64,000 bases of DNA from Escarpia spicata (GCA_963995525.1 OZ023206.1:65093790-65157789); one strand, 5' to 3'. Shown: positions 1-15,497, counted from the stretch's first letter. Program-made: numbers and translations. Notes: generated by a model from the letters alone, not told the origin.

Positions 1-1002
1 CCATCAGACGAAATCGGAATGAGTCGACATATCACATGGTCGGACGTAGGTCATATCACGTGATCGGAAGTAGCATACATCACGTGTTCGAAGAAACGTG
101 GACTTCGAAACTCAGTTCACTAAATTTTTACATATGCAAATACATAAGGTGTTAGCCAAATGACTAATAAGTACTCACTGATAAGTACTGATAATTGTTA
201 GAATAATTATTGACATTGACATTTACTTCTGCTTGTACATTTACATGTTGTGATTTGTGTGTTCTTAGGTTGCCGTCGATTACTAATCCATGAAAACGGA
301 AGTGGCCATCATGGCAATATTTCAAATTAAAATATAATAATACATTTTTACATCGCCACAATATAACGTCACAGATTGCATCTGGTTGGCCGAGGTTTCA
401 TTGCTAGGGAAAAACAGGCGGAAATTACAATTTATTGTTATTATTTTTACTTAATACAAGTTGAAAATTCTTCTAATGCAACAATTCAAATCTGAACTAA
501 TTGCTAAATAACACTTACAGCGGGGAAACGCGACGATTCCGACGCTATTGGTAAGATGAAATTGTAAAATGGCTTAGAGAAAATACAATATTTATTAAAT
601 ACTGAAGACCATTCGTCCATTGAGGCTGAGTTAAAATAATATTTTATACTGTATTTAAAATCGGTGTACCCTTATGAGGCCTCAACCAAACTGCCAATAT
701 CAATTGAAATGTTGGGCTGTGGATATTTACATGGCACATGAGCAATGTAACCCAATATACTACAATGTACGGGTAGGTTAAGTACTATTTTAGTTTGCCT
801 CTTGCTATGTCTTTGTTGTGTGTGCGGAAATGACGGTGGTGACACCTACCCGACTGAAGAGAAAAACGCACCGGAACTTCGATCGCTATGATTGAGGGAC
901 TTGGATATCAATCGAGTTTGGTCTGTGCATTTTAGAAGCAATTATTTTGTCAGTGCAGTTTAGAAGCAACAAGTTCTATATTTAAAAAAATCATCAGTTG
1001 AA
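1..1002. other. No gene seen; AT-rich non-coding DNA
   Basis: I find no convincing coding exon on either strand. There is a short local repeat of a CACGTG-containing motif at about 28-90. This stretch has no match elsewhere in the window; homology to other blocks starts only at about 1,003. Confidence 0.5.
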
Positions 1003-2402
1003 TAACATGATATTGTTTACCTTGTAATGGTTACCCACTCAATACGCAATACCGCGACTGACGTATGTATTTTTAGTTTATCCAACAATAATCGTGGACG
1101 GTATGATCTGTGTAGTATAACATGATTTTAACGGAATGCTTGTAAACATTAATCTTGCGTCACAACATAAAAGACCAACCACAGGTGTGCATATTATATA
1201 CGAACGTCATAAATGTGCTATAGAAGTCACCCAATGTATCATGGCATTGTCGGATTATGTTGCGTAGGTATGTTGTGACGTCACGAACGAACCGCCAATG
1301 TTAAATTACTGAACACAGTGGCGTGTGCCTACAATCCGCGTACGATAGGCACGTCGTAGGGCGCAGTGTTTAGAACGACGGACTCTCAAACGAGAGAACC
1401 CAGGTTCGAATTATGTGCTGCAGTGTTGAACCTTGGACAAGTTCGTTAACTCAACATTGATCCAATTCAGTCAGCTGTACGAATGAGTACCTGGCTATAG
1501 ACAGTGGTGGATATTTGTGTACGAATAGTTTTCGCGCATTATTTTCAACGTGAATGAATGCTTCCCAGAGAAGTCGAGGTGTTGTTCGTTTGAACAGGTC
1601 TGCCAGGGAGTAAAGTGTAAAGCTCTTTGGACAGTCACAACGAGTGGATACTGCGCTATATAAGAACCCACCTTTACATTTACCTTATACTTTATGCTCA
1701 GTACGTTTTCTTTTACTAACTATTTGTACATTGCGTCACGTGAACTGACCGGTTGCGCATTATTGCCATGCAATGTTGTGAATTTCTTCTAGTTACATTC
1801 ATATAAGACATTTCGTAATAAAACGTATTAAACGATACTTTTAAGATTTGTTGAATTATATTCGTATTTGGTAGACTATATCCTGGTTAGTTATTTCTTA
1901 GTTACCAATCGCGACTGATCAAACAATTAATATCCGGAAAATATATTTGTAGTGTTTTGAAAAGGGATATAGTTCAGGATTCACCGAGGGCGGTAGTCCA
2001 TTTAACCAGTATAAGAGTCATGCTATGCTTCATCAGAGAAGACAAATCCACAAAGATAAGTTATGCATGCCTGCACTAGTGTGATCTTTGGGTCCCCAAT
2101 CCATCCTGAACATTTCAGTTTTAACTACATTTCAGTTCAGCGACATTGAAGATTGCGATTGAAGCAAATGTGTACAAAGTGTACAAGAGCGCCTTTGTTT
2201 TCGCAGTGTAGCCTTAGATGACGTAGAACACAAAATAGCTGTGCTAGCTGAACATTTATTATTCTGCCATGTAAACGTGTTACGTCCCTTGGTCTACTGC
2301 GATTTGTTTACAATGGTCATATTTAAAACACGACATTATGCAATATGTTCTGGTGTCGACGTGACTGAACAATTTATGGATTACAAGTGTGCTTAAGTAG
2401 CA
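1003..2402. repeat. 1.4-kb dispersed block D, copy 1
   Basis: This stretch aligns end to end with 28,358-29,745 and 60,225-61,612 at roughly 85-90% identity, with an internal indel near 1,140-1,220. The block includes a SINE at about 1,346-1,685 that is present at the same place in all three copies, so the SINE was inserted before the block was copied. I see no coding potential. It may be an unclassified transposon or the tail of a third, older tandem unit. Confidence 0.8.
1346..1685 (+). mobile_element. tRNA-derived SINE inside block D
   Basis: The head is tRNA-like, with a B-box-like GGTTCGAAT at 1,403-1,411. It is followed by a body shared with the SINEs at 28,650 and 19,848. The tail carries GCGCTATATAAGAACC followed by a short pyrimidine-rich repeat (CCTTTACATTTACC). 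The tRNA-like head is too diverged to be a functional tRNA gene. Confidence 0.6.
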
Positions 2403-2695
2403 TATATTTGCTTAACAACAAATTGTCGAAGCTGTAAGCCCCACTGCCCGCCAAATTGTGTTTAATGCGGTCTCAAAGTGCTCAACGTGTAAACAAAACA
2501 TTTACATTGTAAACTTTATTAGCAGTACCACGGAGGCAGGCGAGGCTAACGGCAACTGCCCTTTGGTGTTAGATGCGTTACGTGGTTCCCACACTACCGA
2601 GATCCGATTCGGCGAACTTCCTGCTAATAATGACCACCCCTGACATGAGAGGATGATTGCCGACAAGGAAGCAGACAAGGTAGCTTTAACTATTC

Positions 2696-2712
2696 TACTA
2701 CTACTACTACTA
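2696..2712. repeat. (CTA)n microsatellite
   Basis: Five to six CTA repeats lie just inside the left edge of unit 1. Unit 2 has only a degenerate form at the matching place. Confidence 0.7.
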
Positions 2713-2925
2713 CACTTTTAACTGGCACACTGGGACACTGACATCATCGTACCTAATTACAATATGACAGTAAACACGTGGTTTGTTCGCGGTACATTCA
2801 CAGAGTAGCGCCTCATTACTTATTTCTCTGACCGATGGCGAAACAACGACGTATCACCAACCAGTAAAATATGAACGAGACATCTGGGACACTAACATAG
2901 TATCGCTCTGTTCCAACTGTTGCCA

Positions 2926-4385
2926 TAAGGGCCCAGCACATTGTTAGTTTTCTCATTGACGACCACGTTAACATTCTGTGTGATTATAAGAAAACGTGAC
3001 GTACAAAAGTTGTTAAACTTCTTACCTGCTGTTACTATCATCTCTTTGACATGCTGGTCGAGTTTAGGGAAAATTTAATATTTCTAGCTCTCGTAAAATG
3101 CCTGCATGTGTGATACCCGTCAATATTTACGAATGGATGCAGGCAGTAATCCTGCTAAAGGGTCAACTAGCCAAATTGCTGCCAAATACCCTTCCACTTA
3201 GTAAAATCAGCTAAAAATACACCATTTTACTGTCAACAGCTTCTACAATCACACCGGGAAATCTGACTACTCAAATGCACTTATGTCAGAGCAGGTGAAT
3301 TTTGTAAACAATTATTTACTCAGAAATACGTTGCACATTTTTCGTAGCAGGAAGTCCAACTGTGTCATAACCCCAAATAAACATGGTGATTTTTGAGAAA
3401 AATGTTGAAAACAACACACTTTATAGGCACCCATTTTACAAGCACTCTGCAATTTAATTTTTGGTAATTCCTCCAAGTGTTTATGTTTTATGCACATTTC
3501 AAAGGTGCCAACAAACTTGGCGAGGCACCAGAAAAATCAATACTTCGTTGTTGGACAATTTGTAAACCAGGACAACATTATCAGGTGGCACTTTGAACTC
3601 CTGATACAGTTTTCCAGAAAGTCCAATATGTGTTTTATACGAAAATTCAATACAGCCAGTTGTTATGTTACATTCAAATTTATATTTATTTTTGACCTTG
3701 TGCCCTATTTACAAAGGTAAACTTCAACAAAATGTCACCTTAGGGTGTGAACTCCTCAAAGGTCAGAAGTCTCAAGCAGTTCAATTACATAATATTATAC
3801 AGCCTAATTAGCAGGCATTCAGAAAAGAATGCCAATTGCTTGATTGGCCAGAAAGTCCAGTCAGTAGACAGATCTGATAACAGGCTGGGGCTAAGCCGAC
3901 AATAGCTTATCACTGTCCTCAGACTTCATTAGGGTAAATGACAACATCTTCACGTGTGTTTAATTAGCTGAAGTAAACAAGAAACGATTGATGAATCACC
4001 CTGTTGCAATGTCATTGGTTCATTTTCATACACATTTTTCACAAATTAAGGCTTAACTAGTGCCAGACACACCCCACCACCTTATAAGATATGTGTTCCG
4101 TCACTGTGCTTTGGACTTCCAGACTGATGAGAAGTCTGTAATATCCAATAAGCAGATTGTCCCTTTCAACTGTAGTTTTGTCATACACGTATTTTTAGTA
4201 TTTGTTTCAAGATATTTGAAGTAAAACGCGTCCTCCATGATTGTGCAATGCCTATAGCGTGCTTCCGTTGCCAGGCTCTCTAATTGGGCTCAGCACACTG
4301 TTAGTTTTCCCGTTGGCGACCACGTAAACATTTTGTGTGATTATAAGAAAACGTGACCTACAAAATTTCTTAAACTTCTCACTGC
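2926..4385. mobile_element. 1.46-kb segment present only in unit 1 (unclassified, possibly LTR-like)
   Basis: Unit 2 passes directly from the sequence matching 2,925 to that matching about 4,386, so this segment was either inserted in unit 1 or deleted from unit 2. Its outer edges are direct repeats of about 100 bp (2,931-3,031 and 4,287-4,387; roughly 85% identical). The interior has no convincing open frame. A TATAAG at about 4,083 followed by an AATAA-containing stretch near 4,147 could be part of a solo LTR, but this is weak. Confidence 0.4.
2931..3031 (+). repeat. Direct repeat R1, left edge of the unit-1-only segment
   Basis: About 100 bp that match 4,287-4,387, sharing TGTGTGATTATAAGAAAACG and the flanks around it. 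The match is near 85%, too diverged for a recent target-site duplication. Confidence 0.75.
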
Positions 4386-4387
4386 CA
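4287..4387 (+). repeat. Direct repeat R2, right edge of the unit-1-only segment
   Basis: Partner of the repeat at 2,931-3,031. Unit 2 has neither copy, so the difference between the units is not simple recombination between R1 and R2. Confidence 0.75.
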
Positions 4388-4390
4388 CCA

Positions 4391-4665
4391 TGGAAATTTA
4401 ACACTGTGTTGTTCGCAAGACCATTAGCTGTCGCCACACGCATTCCCCGCCATTTGCATCGTGGCGCGAAACATGGACGTTCTATCTGCCAGTAAATACG
4501 ATTGTGTCACTTATTTACAGTGCAACAACAAGGCAGATTCCCGTTCAGAGTCACCAGAAATGTACCACTTATTGTGTTATTCTTACTGCCGTCAGGTGTC
4601 ACCACACGAAATTCCCGCCTTTTGCACCATTGCGAGAAACAGCGACCTGTCGTCTGCCATCAAAA
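4391..4665 (+). repeat. Degenerate tandem pair, period about 168 bp
   Basis: The stretch around 4,391-4,495 is repeated imperfectly at about 4,566-4,665; both contain a CACACG...TTCCCCGCC/TTCCCGCC...TTTGCA core. The pair is also present in unit 2 at about 34,315-34,580. Open frames over it look like by-products of the repeat. Confidence 0.5.
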
Positions 4666-5470
4666 CACTCGGCTTGTCAAACTCTCGTACCTCCCCGTCC
4701 ACAAGTACAAGGACCCTGGAAGCGAAGGAAGGTCGATGTTATTATATCAAAGTAGTATTTCCGGGTACACAACAAGAACCCATAGGCGTCGGAACATGGT
4801 GAATATTGGAGGGACTGAGGCTCATAAAAACCCTCCAACTGCACCCCTTGAGGTTCACACAAATCTCCAACTGCATCAATATTGGGGACTAAACATATAT
4901 CCACCCCCCGCATCCAAAGATATTCGGGGGCTGCGCGGCTTAGTAGCGATCGTAATTCGTTTATAATATGCCAAATACACTCAGTTCAGGTAGTATAAAC
5001 GGAAGGTTTATTGGTGGAATACAGGAGGCAATACTTGCATTGCAAGATGGAGGAATACAAAAGGTCACATTAACTTGACGCCGTTCATAGTGCGCCGAGC
5101 CAAAGGTATGCCCGCCAACAATGGTACACAAAATAACAAACATCTGATAATAGGGCGAACACTCCCAAGCCCCCATTGTTTCGACGCCTATGATACCATA
5201 CGAGTATAAACAATTGTTAAATTCTTCAACACATTGATATTATAATGATATTTAGAACAGAAAATATGTCCATGACTAGAAATTGAATTCTTTTTTTTTC
5301 AAAGATACGTTTGTTGAAGCAACGCTTGCAATCCCTACTGAAAAAGAAAATTATAACGAAGTGACTATCTAAAAAGGAACGCCAAATTCGTGTGATCGGA
5401 TGTGAGCAATATTTGACCTTTTCTCAGCGTGTTCCTTATAGCAAACGTCCACTGTAGAAAGTCTACTCGT
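4666..5470. other. No gene seen; 3' flank of ABCC exons
   Basis: The final ABCC exon expected here (the stretch after the H-loop) was looked for on the minus strand and not found. Divergence from unit 2 is about 4-6%, which is high compared with the rest of the unit. Confidence 0.45.
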
Positions 5471-5476
5471 TAGATC

Positions 5477-9138
<3,662 letters not shown>

Positions 9139-9454
9139 CTAGTCAAGAAACCATAAGGGATCATCTCAGAACGTCGACGTCCGATATCAGACGTAATTAC
9201 TTTTACAAGGTCTCAGCCTCCACTCCCTCAGAAATTTGCAAACATTGGTAAGATGATATCAATATACTAACTGTATCCGTCCGATGGTTGAATACGTTCG
9301 CGAAAAAAAAATACAATAAGCATTATGTCGGGTTGGTCTTGCTGTCATCACGTGTCGCAAGGAAAATACTGATAGTGGTGCCACCGAGCGAGAGAAACTT
9401 ATATTAATGCAAAATGACACTGTAAATTTAGATAGTAAAACTCGCAAGTCTCAC

Positions 9455-10946
9455 ACGATGCGTTGTTGGGGGAGGGAAGGAGAGGCTAGAACCAAATCTA
9501 AGTGAGTACCACGTATTGTTGAGGGAGGGACGGAGAGGGTTGAACCAATGCTAAGTGTGTAAAGTATTGTTGGAGGAGGGACGGAGAGGGTTGAACCAAT
9601 GCTAAGTGTGTAACGTATTGTTGGGGGAGGGATGGACAGGGTTGAACCAATGCTAAATGGGTAACATACAGTTGGGGAGGGATGGAGAGGTTTGAACCAA
9701 TGCTAAGTGTGTAACATACTGCTGGGGAGGGATGGAGAGGGTTGAACCAATACTAAGTGTGAAACATATTGCTGGGGGAGGGATGGAGAAGTTTGAACCA
9801 ACGCTAAGTGTGTAACAAATTGCTGGGGGAGGGATGGAGAGGGTTGAACCAACGCTAAGTGTGTAACATATTGCTGGGGAGGGATGGAGAGGGTTGAACT
9901 AATGCTAAGTGTGTAACGTATTGTTGAGGGAGGGACAGATATGGTTGAACCAATGGTAAATGTGTAACGTAGTGTTGGGGGAAGGATGGAGATGGTTGAA
10001 CCAATACTAAGTGTGTAACGTATTGTTGGGGCAGGGATGGATAGGGTTGAACCAATGTTAAGTGTGTAACGTATTGTAGGGGGAGGATGGAGAGGGTTGA
10101 ACCAATGCTAAGTGTGTAACATATTGCTGGGGGGAGGGGGAAAGAGAGGGTTGAACCAATGCTAAGTGTGTAATGTATTGCTTGGGGAGGGTTGGGAAGG
10201 GTTGAGCCAATGCTAAGTATGTAACATATTGTTGGGGGAGGGACGGAGAGGGTTGAACCAATGTTAAGTGTGTAGAGTATTGTTCGGGGAGGGATGGAAA
10301 AGGTTGGAAAAATGCTAACCGTGTAACGTATTGTTAGGGGAGGGATGGAGAGGGTTGAACCAATGCTAAGCGTGTAATGTTTTGTTGGGGGAGGGATGCA
10401 GAGGGTTAAACCAATGCTAAGCGTGTAACGTATTGTTGGGGGAGGGATGGAGAGGGTTGAACCAATGGTAAATGTGTAACGTATTGTTAGGGGACGGATG
10501 GAGAGGGTTGAACCAATGTTAAGCGTGTAATGTATTGTTAGGGGAGGGGTGGAGTGGTTTGAACCAATGCTAAGCTTGTAATGCTTTGTTGGGGGAGGGA
10601 TGCAGAGGGTTGAACCAATGCTATGCGTGTAACGTTTTGTTGGGGGAGGGATGGAGAGGGTTAAACTAATGCTAAGCGTGTAAAGTATAATGTTGGGGGA
10701 GGGATGGAGTGGGCAGAACCAATGCTAAGTGAGTAACGTATTGTTAGGGGAGGGATGGAGAGGGTTGAACCAATGCTAAGTGTGTAACGTATTGTAAGGG
10801 AGGGATGGAGAGGGTTGAACCAATGCTAAGCATGTAACATATTGTTAGGGGAGGGATGGAGAGGGTTGAACCAATGCTAAATGTGTAACGTATTGTTGGG
10901 GGAGGGATGGAGAGGGTTGAACCAATGCTAAGCGTGTAACGTATAT
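9455..10946. repeat. 51-bp G-rich minisatellite, about 29 units
   Basis: The unit is close to TTGAACCAATGCTAAGTGTG followed by TAACGTATTGTT and then GGGGGAGGGATGGAGAGGG. The G-rich part has four G runs per unit. It lies just upstream of ABCC exon a in gene orientation. Its 17-residue minus-strand repeat is a by-product of the period. Confidence 0.95.
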
Positions 10947-12060
10947 AGTTGAGGGAGAGAGCGAGGACGAAGTGGTAGGAGAGGATAGAGGAACACTTTC
11001 ATAGCAGTCATTGAAAGACAGTTTCTATACAAATTTTAATTATAACAGTATCATAAAATATACTGCACCAGCCAATACCTCTACACCAACTAGTGAGACA
11101 GCTGACGCCCACTAGATATTTCTCCTCACCTGAGCACGACGACAAAGAGGTACCAAACGAAAAAGACGAGACATCTGGTATTTTCAAGTTGATGAAGCTG
11201 TGGCTTATGAGAATTGTGATATTATTTATAATTAACGGATAATTAATTAAGTTGCTCAGATGTTTCGATCGCTAAAATACATTTAGTTTACGAAACCGTG
11301 GTTGGGAGAAGCATAAAATCCTTTCTTTGTTAATACTGCAGTGGTGGGGAAATTACTCCTCCTAACCAAAACCGGGTTTTTTGTGATTGTGACCGGCATG
11401 CACATTCCTTCCATGGTTTACCATATAACACCAAGAGCCTGTCAGTTAGAAGTTCGGTTCGGAATCGTCAAACCTTGATAACAAAAAATTACTGGCTGAT
11501 TGCCAACGGTGTCTTTTTTATTATTCGATGTATCATTTCATGACAAATAAAATTGAAAACAAAATATACGTTTTATTGTTTCATACAAGAAACATTAATA
11601 AATATTGTATTATGGTCAAATGGGTATTAGATTGTTACAAACGAGGTTGGGACGTTGCTAAAGTTAAATCGTGGTCGACATTACTGGTTCCCGACGATTT
11701 TTATGTTTCCCGAAATGCTCCGCGTTGACTAATTTCCGCTGTCTTATACGCTGGATGAATGTTGTAATAATTTTACCGTATAAGCCTCAAAGTCAATGTC
11801 GTCAAAGAGACTTGCAGAGCTGGGTAGTGCTTTATCTACTACATAGGGCCGTGGGCGTAGCTTGGCGGGATTCATAGAAGCTATTATTTAAAGGTTTTCA
11901 TTCAGATTTCGTTCTGACTGAGGATGCCATTATGGTTTCGTCACATCCGGTAAGAAATGAGCCACGTGAGTACAGTGTTGTTTCTTATGGACCCACCCGC
12001 GTCTGTGTATGCGCCACAGTCATTCGAAAACTATCACTTTAAAACTATTGGATATAATCG
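10947..12060. other. No gene seen
   Basis: Non-coding DNA, of which up to 11,710 is deleted in unit 2. A short hydrophobic minus-strand frame near 11,100-11,170 is followed by a GTGAGG, but I could not match it to an ABCC membrane exon. Confidence 0.4.
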
Positions 12061-12066
12061 GTTTCA

Positions 12067-12600
12067 CAAACGTCAACAAAGCATTCGACTCGATCCATCG
12101 GGTCGCATGTTTGAGCATGGAAAGAATAGGAAAGAATATTCCACTGATATGGCTATTTCACTGTTAATTGACAAAATTAGTAAGGCAATCGATACCAAAG
12201 AGCACGTAATTGGGTTACTTCTGGATTTAGCCAAAGCCTTTGATACTGTTAATCATAATATATTATTGAGAAAATTAACACATTATGGAATCAGAGGGAA
12301 TATACTCCAATGGATTTGTAACTTTTTAAGTAACAGACAACAACGAGTAAATTTTATGGAACAAAATCTTCCCTTAAAAACATAACATGTAGTGTTCCGC
12401 ATGGTTCAGATCTGGGACCTTTACTCTTTCTTATCTATACAAACGATTTATTTACTTTATCTGACACAACATTTACCATTATGTTTGCTGATGACACGAG
12501 CATCTTTATACAAGACAACAATATAAATGAAATGGAAAATGCTCTGAAATCAAAAACTATCTTGATGGCTTAAAATTAATCAACTTTCTTTGAATATACA
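12067..12600 (+). mobile_element. LINE reverse transcriptase fragment(s), frameshifted
   Basis: From about 12,112 the plus strand reads STDMAISLLIDKISKAID, then GLLLDLAKAFDTVNHNILL. After a frame change it reads VPHGSDLGPLLFLIYTNDLF and MFADDTSIF. These are RT motifs A, B and C of a CR1/Jockey-like LINE. Just before, at about 12,070-12,105, another frame reads KAFDSIHR, a second motif-A-like sequence that may come from a different LINE. It is truncated and inactive. Confidence 0.75.
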
Positions 12601-12920
12601 GAACACTCACATGGTGACCATTAGTAATTATTATTATGTGCACTTTCGCGTGGCAGACGTGATGTAGATCGCGTCTGTTTCGCTTGTGCCATTCCGCACG
12701 AAATATACCATCACAGTTATTTCTAGAAGTGGAATAAATAGATATATAAATAAATAAATAAAAATATTTAAATGAATAGATACATGAATATTTAAAATGT
12801 CCATATGATATAAACATATATAAAATAATCGTTAAAAAGTCAGTGGAAATTGCACTAAAAAGTAATAAAAATGTAAATAAATAATTTAAAATGTTCAATT
12901 CCATGGATTCATATGGTGCT
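12601..12920. other. No gene seen; AT-rich
   Basis: A+T-rich stretch with several TAAA/ATAAA runs between two LINE fragments on opposite strands. No exon is recognised. Confidence 0.4.
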
Positions 12921-12923
12921 TTC

Positions 12924-14255
12924 TTATTTTGAAATGGCTAGCCCCAATTGTCGCCACTGTTCACGGTCGAGTGCGCGCAGAGCGTCGACATCGGCACGGC
13001 AACGTAGCGTACGGCCTATGCGTCGCAGGTCCGCGCTCAACGCTGTCGGCAGTGTCGTTCGCGGTCGACCCATGTATGTCGTGACATCTGTGTCCACGGC
13101 GAAATAGTTGTCGATCGCTCGCTGAGTGGGTGCATCGGGTGGCATACGGAGCACGTGCCCGAATAGACTCCATCTTGCAGTTATGACAGCTTCGCTGATG
13201 GGACGGCATCGGCAACGGTGGTACAGTGCCTCGTTGGAAATGCGATGTGGCCAATATATGCCGATGATCTGGCGTAGATGACGACGGTGGTACGCATCCA
13301 GATGATCTAGTTCTGATTTCGTGAGTCCCCATGTACCCATGTTGTACGTCAGCACGGGCACAACGAAGGATGCGTATAGCCGTAGCCGCAGCTGTAGAGA
13401 GATCTGTGATCGCCTAAACCACAGTGTCCACAGCTTGCGGAAGGCGACGTTGGCCAGCTGCTTTCGGCGAGGGACGTCTTCGGCTTCACCGAGGAGCGAT
13501 CAAAGCTTGCGTGTCATACGCCACTCTTCCTGAATGCGGTCAGCGTGTCGGCTGATACTTGTTCGTTCTGTTTTCGACGCGTTGATCGTCAGCGACCACT
13601 ACGCCAAGCAAGCTGGCGCGATGCGCTCGATCTCGTCGAGGAACGAACGAGAAGAGCTGACGAAGTCCGTGTCGTCAGCGTACTCGACGTCCAGCGGTAG
13701 GGTGGCATCGGCTGGTGGACGTGTCGGGAGGCGCGAACGAAGGTCACGGAGTGCCGCTTCGAGGTACACAATGAATAACACCGGGCTGAGGCTGTCGCCT
13801 TGCGGCGTCCCGATGGATGTGGCGAATGAATGACAATCGCCTGTTGAGAGACGCGGCTCGAGCGACGTGGCGGCGAGTAGGAAGCGAATCATCCGCAGTT
13901 CCGACTCGCCGAGGAATGTTTGTAGCGTATCAAGCAGCTTGTCGCGACGTATGGTGTCGAAGGCGCGACTCAGATCGATGCCGAGAAATTCGATTGATAC
14001 GTGCTGACGCTGCGCTTTAGCACAGAGCCAACGATACCCGAAGACTACGTCGGCCGTGCTGCGTCCGCGTCGGAATCCCGATTGCGACGGCGACAGGTAG
14101 TCGTCAACTTTCGGCGCGATCCTCGATAGTACGATGAGAGACAGTGTCTTTCGGAGTACTGATAGTAAGACTATCGGACGCACACTCGTTAGCGGACCTA
14201 TTGGTTTGCCCGGCTTCTGTATTAATACGAGCATTAGTAATACGATAAGTATAAG
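12924..14255 (-). mobile_element. 5'-truncated LINE reverse transcriptase (second type), broken
   Basis: Minus-strand frames give KPGKPIGPLTSVRPIVLLSV, SQSGFRRGRSTADVV, FLGIDLSRAFDTIRR (motif A), GTPQGDSLSPVLFIVYLEAA (motif B) and VEYADDTDFV (motif C). After a frameshift near 13,600 come a connection region and a C-terminus with GHVLRMPPDAPTQRA and YMGRPRTTLPTAL, as in endonuclease-reverse transcriptases of invertebrate LINEs. A TGA at about 13,500 stops unit 1 where unit 2 still reads through. The catalytic YADD is present, but the start of the gene is missing. Clade not assigned. Confidence 0.8.
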
Positions 14256-14259
14256 AGAA

Positions 14260-14880
14260 AGGAGTAATAACATTTGCATAGACAAATTAACACTGTACGT
14301 GAGATACAGTTTTTGGGTCTGCTTATAAATAATTAATTTAACTGGGGCACAAACATTAAATATATATCAAATAAAATTTCTTAAAATATTGGTATTATAA
14401 AAAGGTGACAAACAAATCAGATACTAAATCATTGTTAAATCAGTATTACATGTTTATGTAGCCATATATCACTTACTGTAATGTCGTCTGCGGAAGGGCC
14501 CCGAATATATACCTTGCAAAAATTCATCTACTCCAAAAAAAGAGTTTTGCGTGTAATAAGTCATGTAGGATTTATTGATCATACGCAGCCTTTATTTACA
14601 TCTTATCAAATAATTAATATTTATGACGTAAATAAATACGTATGCTCTATTCTAATGTACACGCATCATAGGGGTATGTTGCGAGATATATATGCACTAT
14701 TAAATAATTAATTAGTTTATTATGAAGATATTTATGCATTGTGTTGTTTTTTGACACGAATTATAGTTTACATTTCAAATATGACATGAACAAGGAACAC
14801 AAGCAATGTGTTGCTTCGTTCCAATTGTTACGTAATGTATAAATGTTTCATATTACTGCTACATCTGAGCTATACTGAAC
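14260..14880. other. No gene seen; AT-rich gap between LINE fragments
   Basis: Non-coding and AT-rich, with no recognisable exon. Confidence 0.4.
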
Positions 14881-14884
14881 ATTA

Positions 14885-15408
14885 TGTAACAATAAAGATT
14901 ATTATATATCTAATTCCATAAGCTTCTATTATATTTAATAGCAGATTATGGTCGAATGCTTTTTTCAAATAAATAAAAACTCCAATAGTACACTTCTTCT
15001 GATCTAAAGCCGATGTGATTTCTTCAGTTAATTCTAGAAGAACCATTGATGTAGACAAATTAGTTCTAAATCCATACTGACTACTAGTTAAAATATTATA
15101 TTTATCAATACATTTGTCTAACCTACAATTAAATAACTTTTGTAAGATTTTTGAGAATTGTGGAACCAGAGATACAGGTCTGTAGTTAGCACATACATTT
15201 TTCTCAGCAGCTTTAAATATAGGGATCACTTTGTCAATTTTCATTTTATTGGGAAATACTCCAATATTGAAAGACCTATTACAGATGTGTGTAAGTGGAA
15301 CCACAATGTTGGAAATAACTTTCTTGACAATGATCATATCTATGTTGTCATAGCCTGTAGACTTCTTGTTTTTAAAGTTGCTGACAATACTTATTATCTA
15401 ATTTTCAT
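14885..15408 (-). mobile_element. CR1/L2-like LINE reverse transcriptase fragment, dead motif A
   Basis: The minus strand codes for VIPIFKAAEKNVCANYRPVS, PQFSKILQKLFNCRLD and SQYGFRTNLSTS, then GVFIYLKKAFDHNLLL. Motif A should be FIDLKKAFDTVDHN; the catalytic Asp is Tyr and three residues are missing. The frame can be followed back to about 15,408 (KKSTGYDN), next to the GT repeat. It is closely related to the intact ORF2 at 37,175-40,252. Confidence 0.8.
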
Positions 15409-15422
15409 CTACCCCCTCCAAG

Positions 15423-15426
<4 letters not shown>

Positions 15427-15494
<68 letters not shown>
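15427..15494. repeat. (GT)n microsatellite
   Basis: About 34 pure GT repeats, followed by degenerate GT, GGT and CG tracts to about 15,640. Unit 2 has a run of about 56 repeats. Translated frames over it are artefacts. Confidence 0.97.

Positions 15495-15497
<3 letters not shown>

Noticed and set aside
9855..10261. Minus-strand frames with a 17-residue repeat (LALVQPSPSLPQQYVTH)
   Set aside because: By-product of the 51-bp satellite; the frame is broken repeatedly and there is no start or signal context.
9455..10946. CRISPR array
   Set aside because: There are no distinct spacers between repeats; units are tandem and vary gradually, and the DNA is eukaryotic.
11100..11210. Missing ABCC transmembrane exon (hydrophobic VFFVWYLFVVV-like stretch before a GTGAGG)
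   Set aside because: It is short, the acceptor is unclear and the sequence does not match the ABCC residues expected before exon a.
13321..13833. Arg/Ser-rich plus-strand frames at 13.3-13.8 kb
   Set aside because: Antisense to the GC-rich LINE reverse transcriptase; composition artefact.
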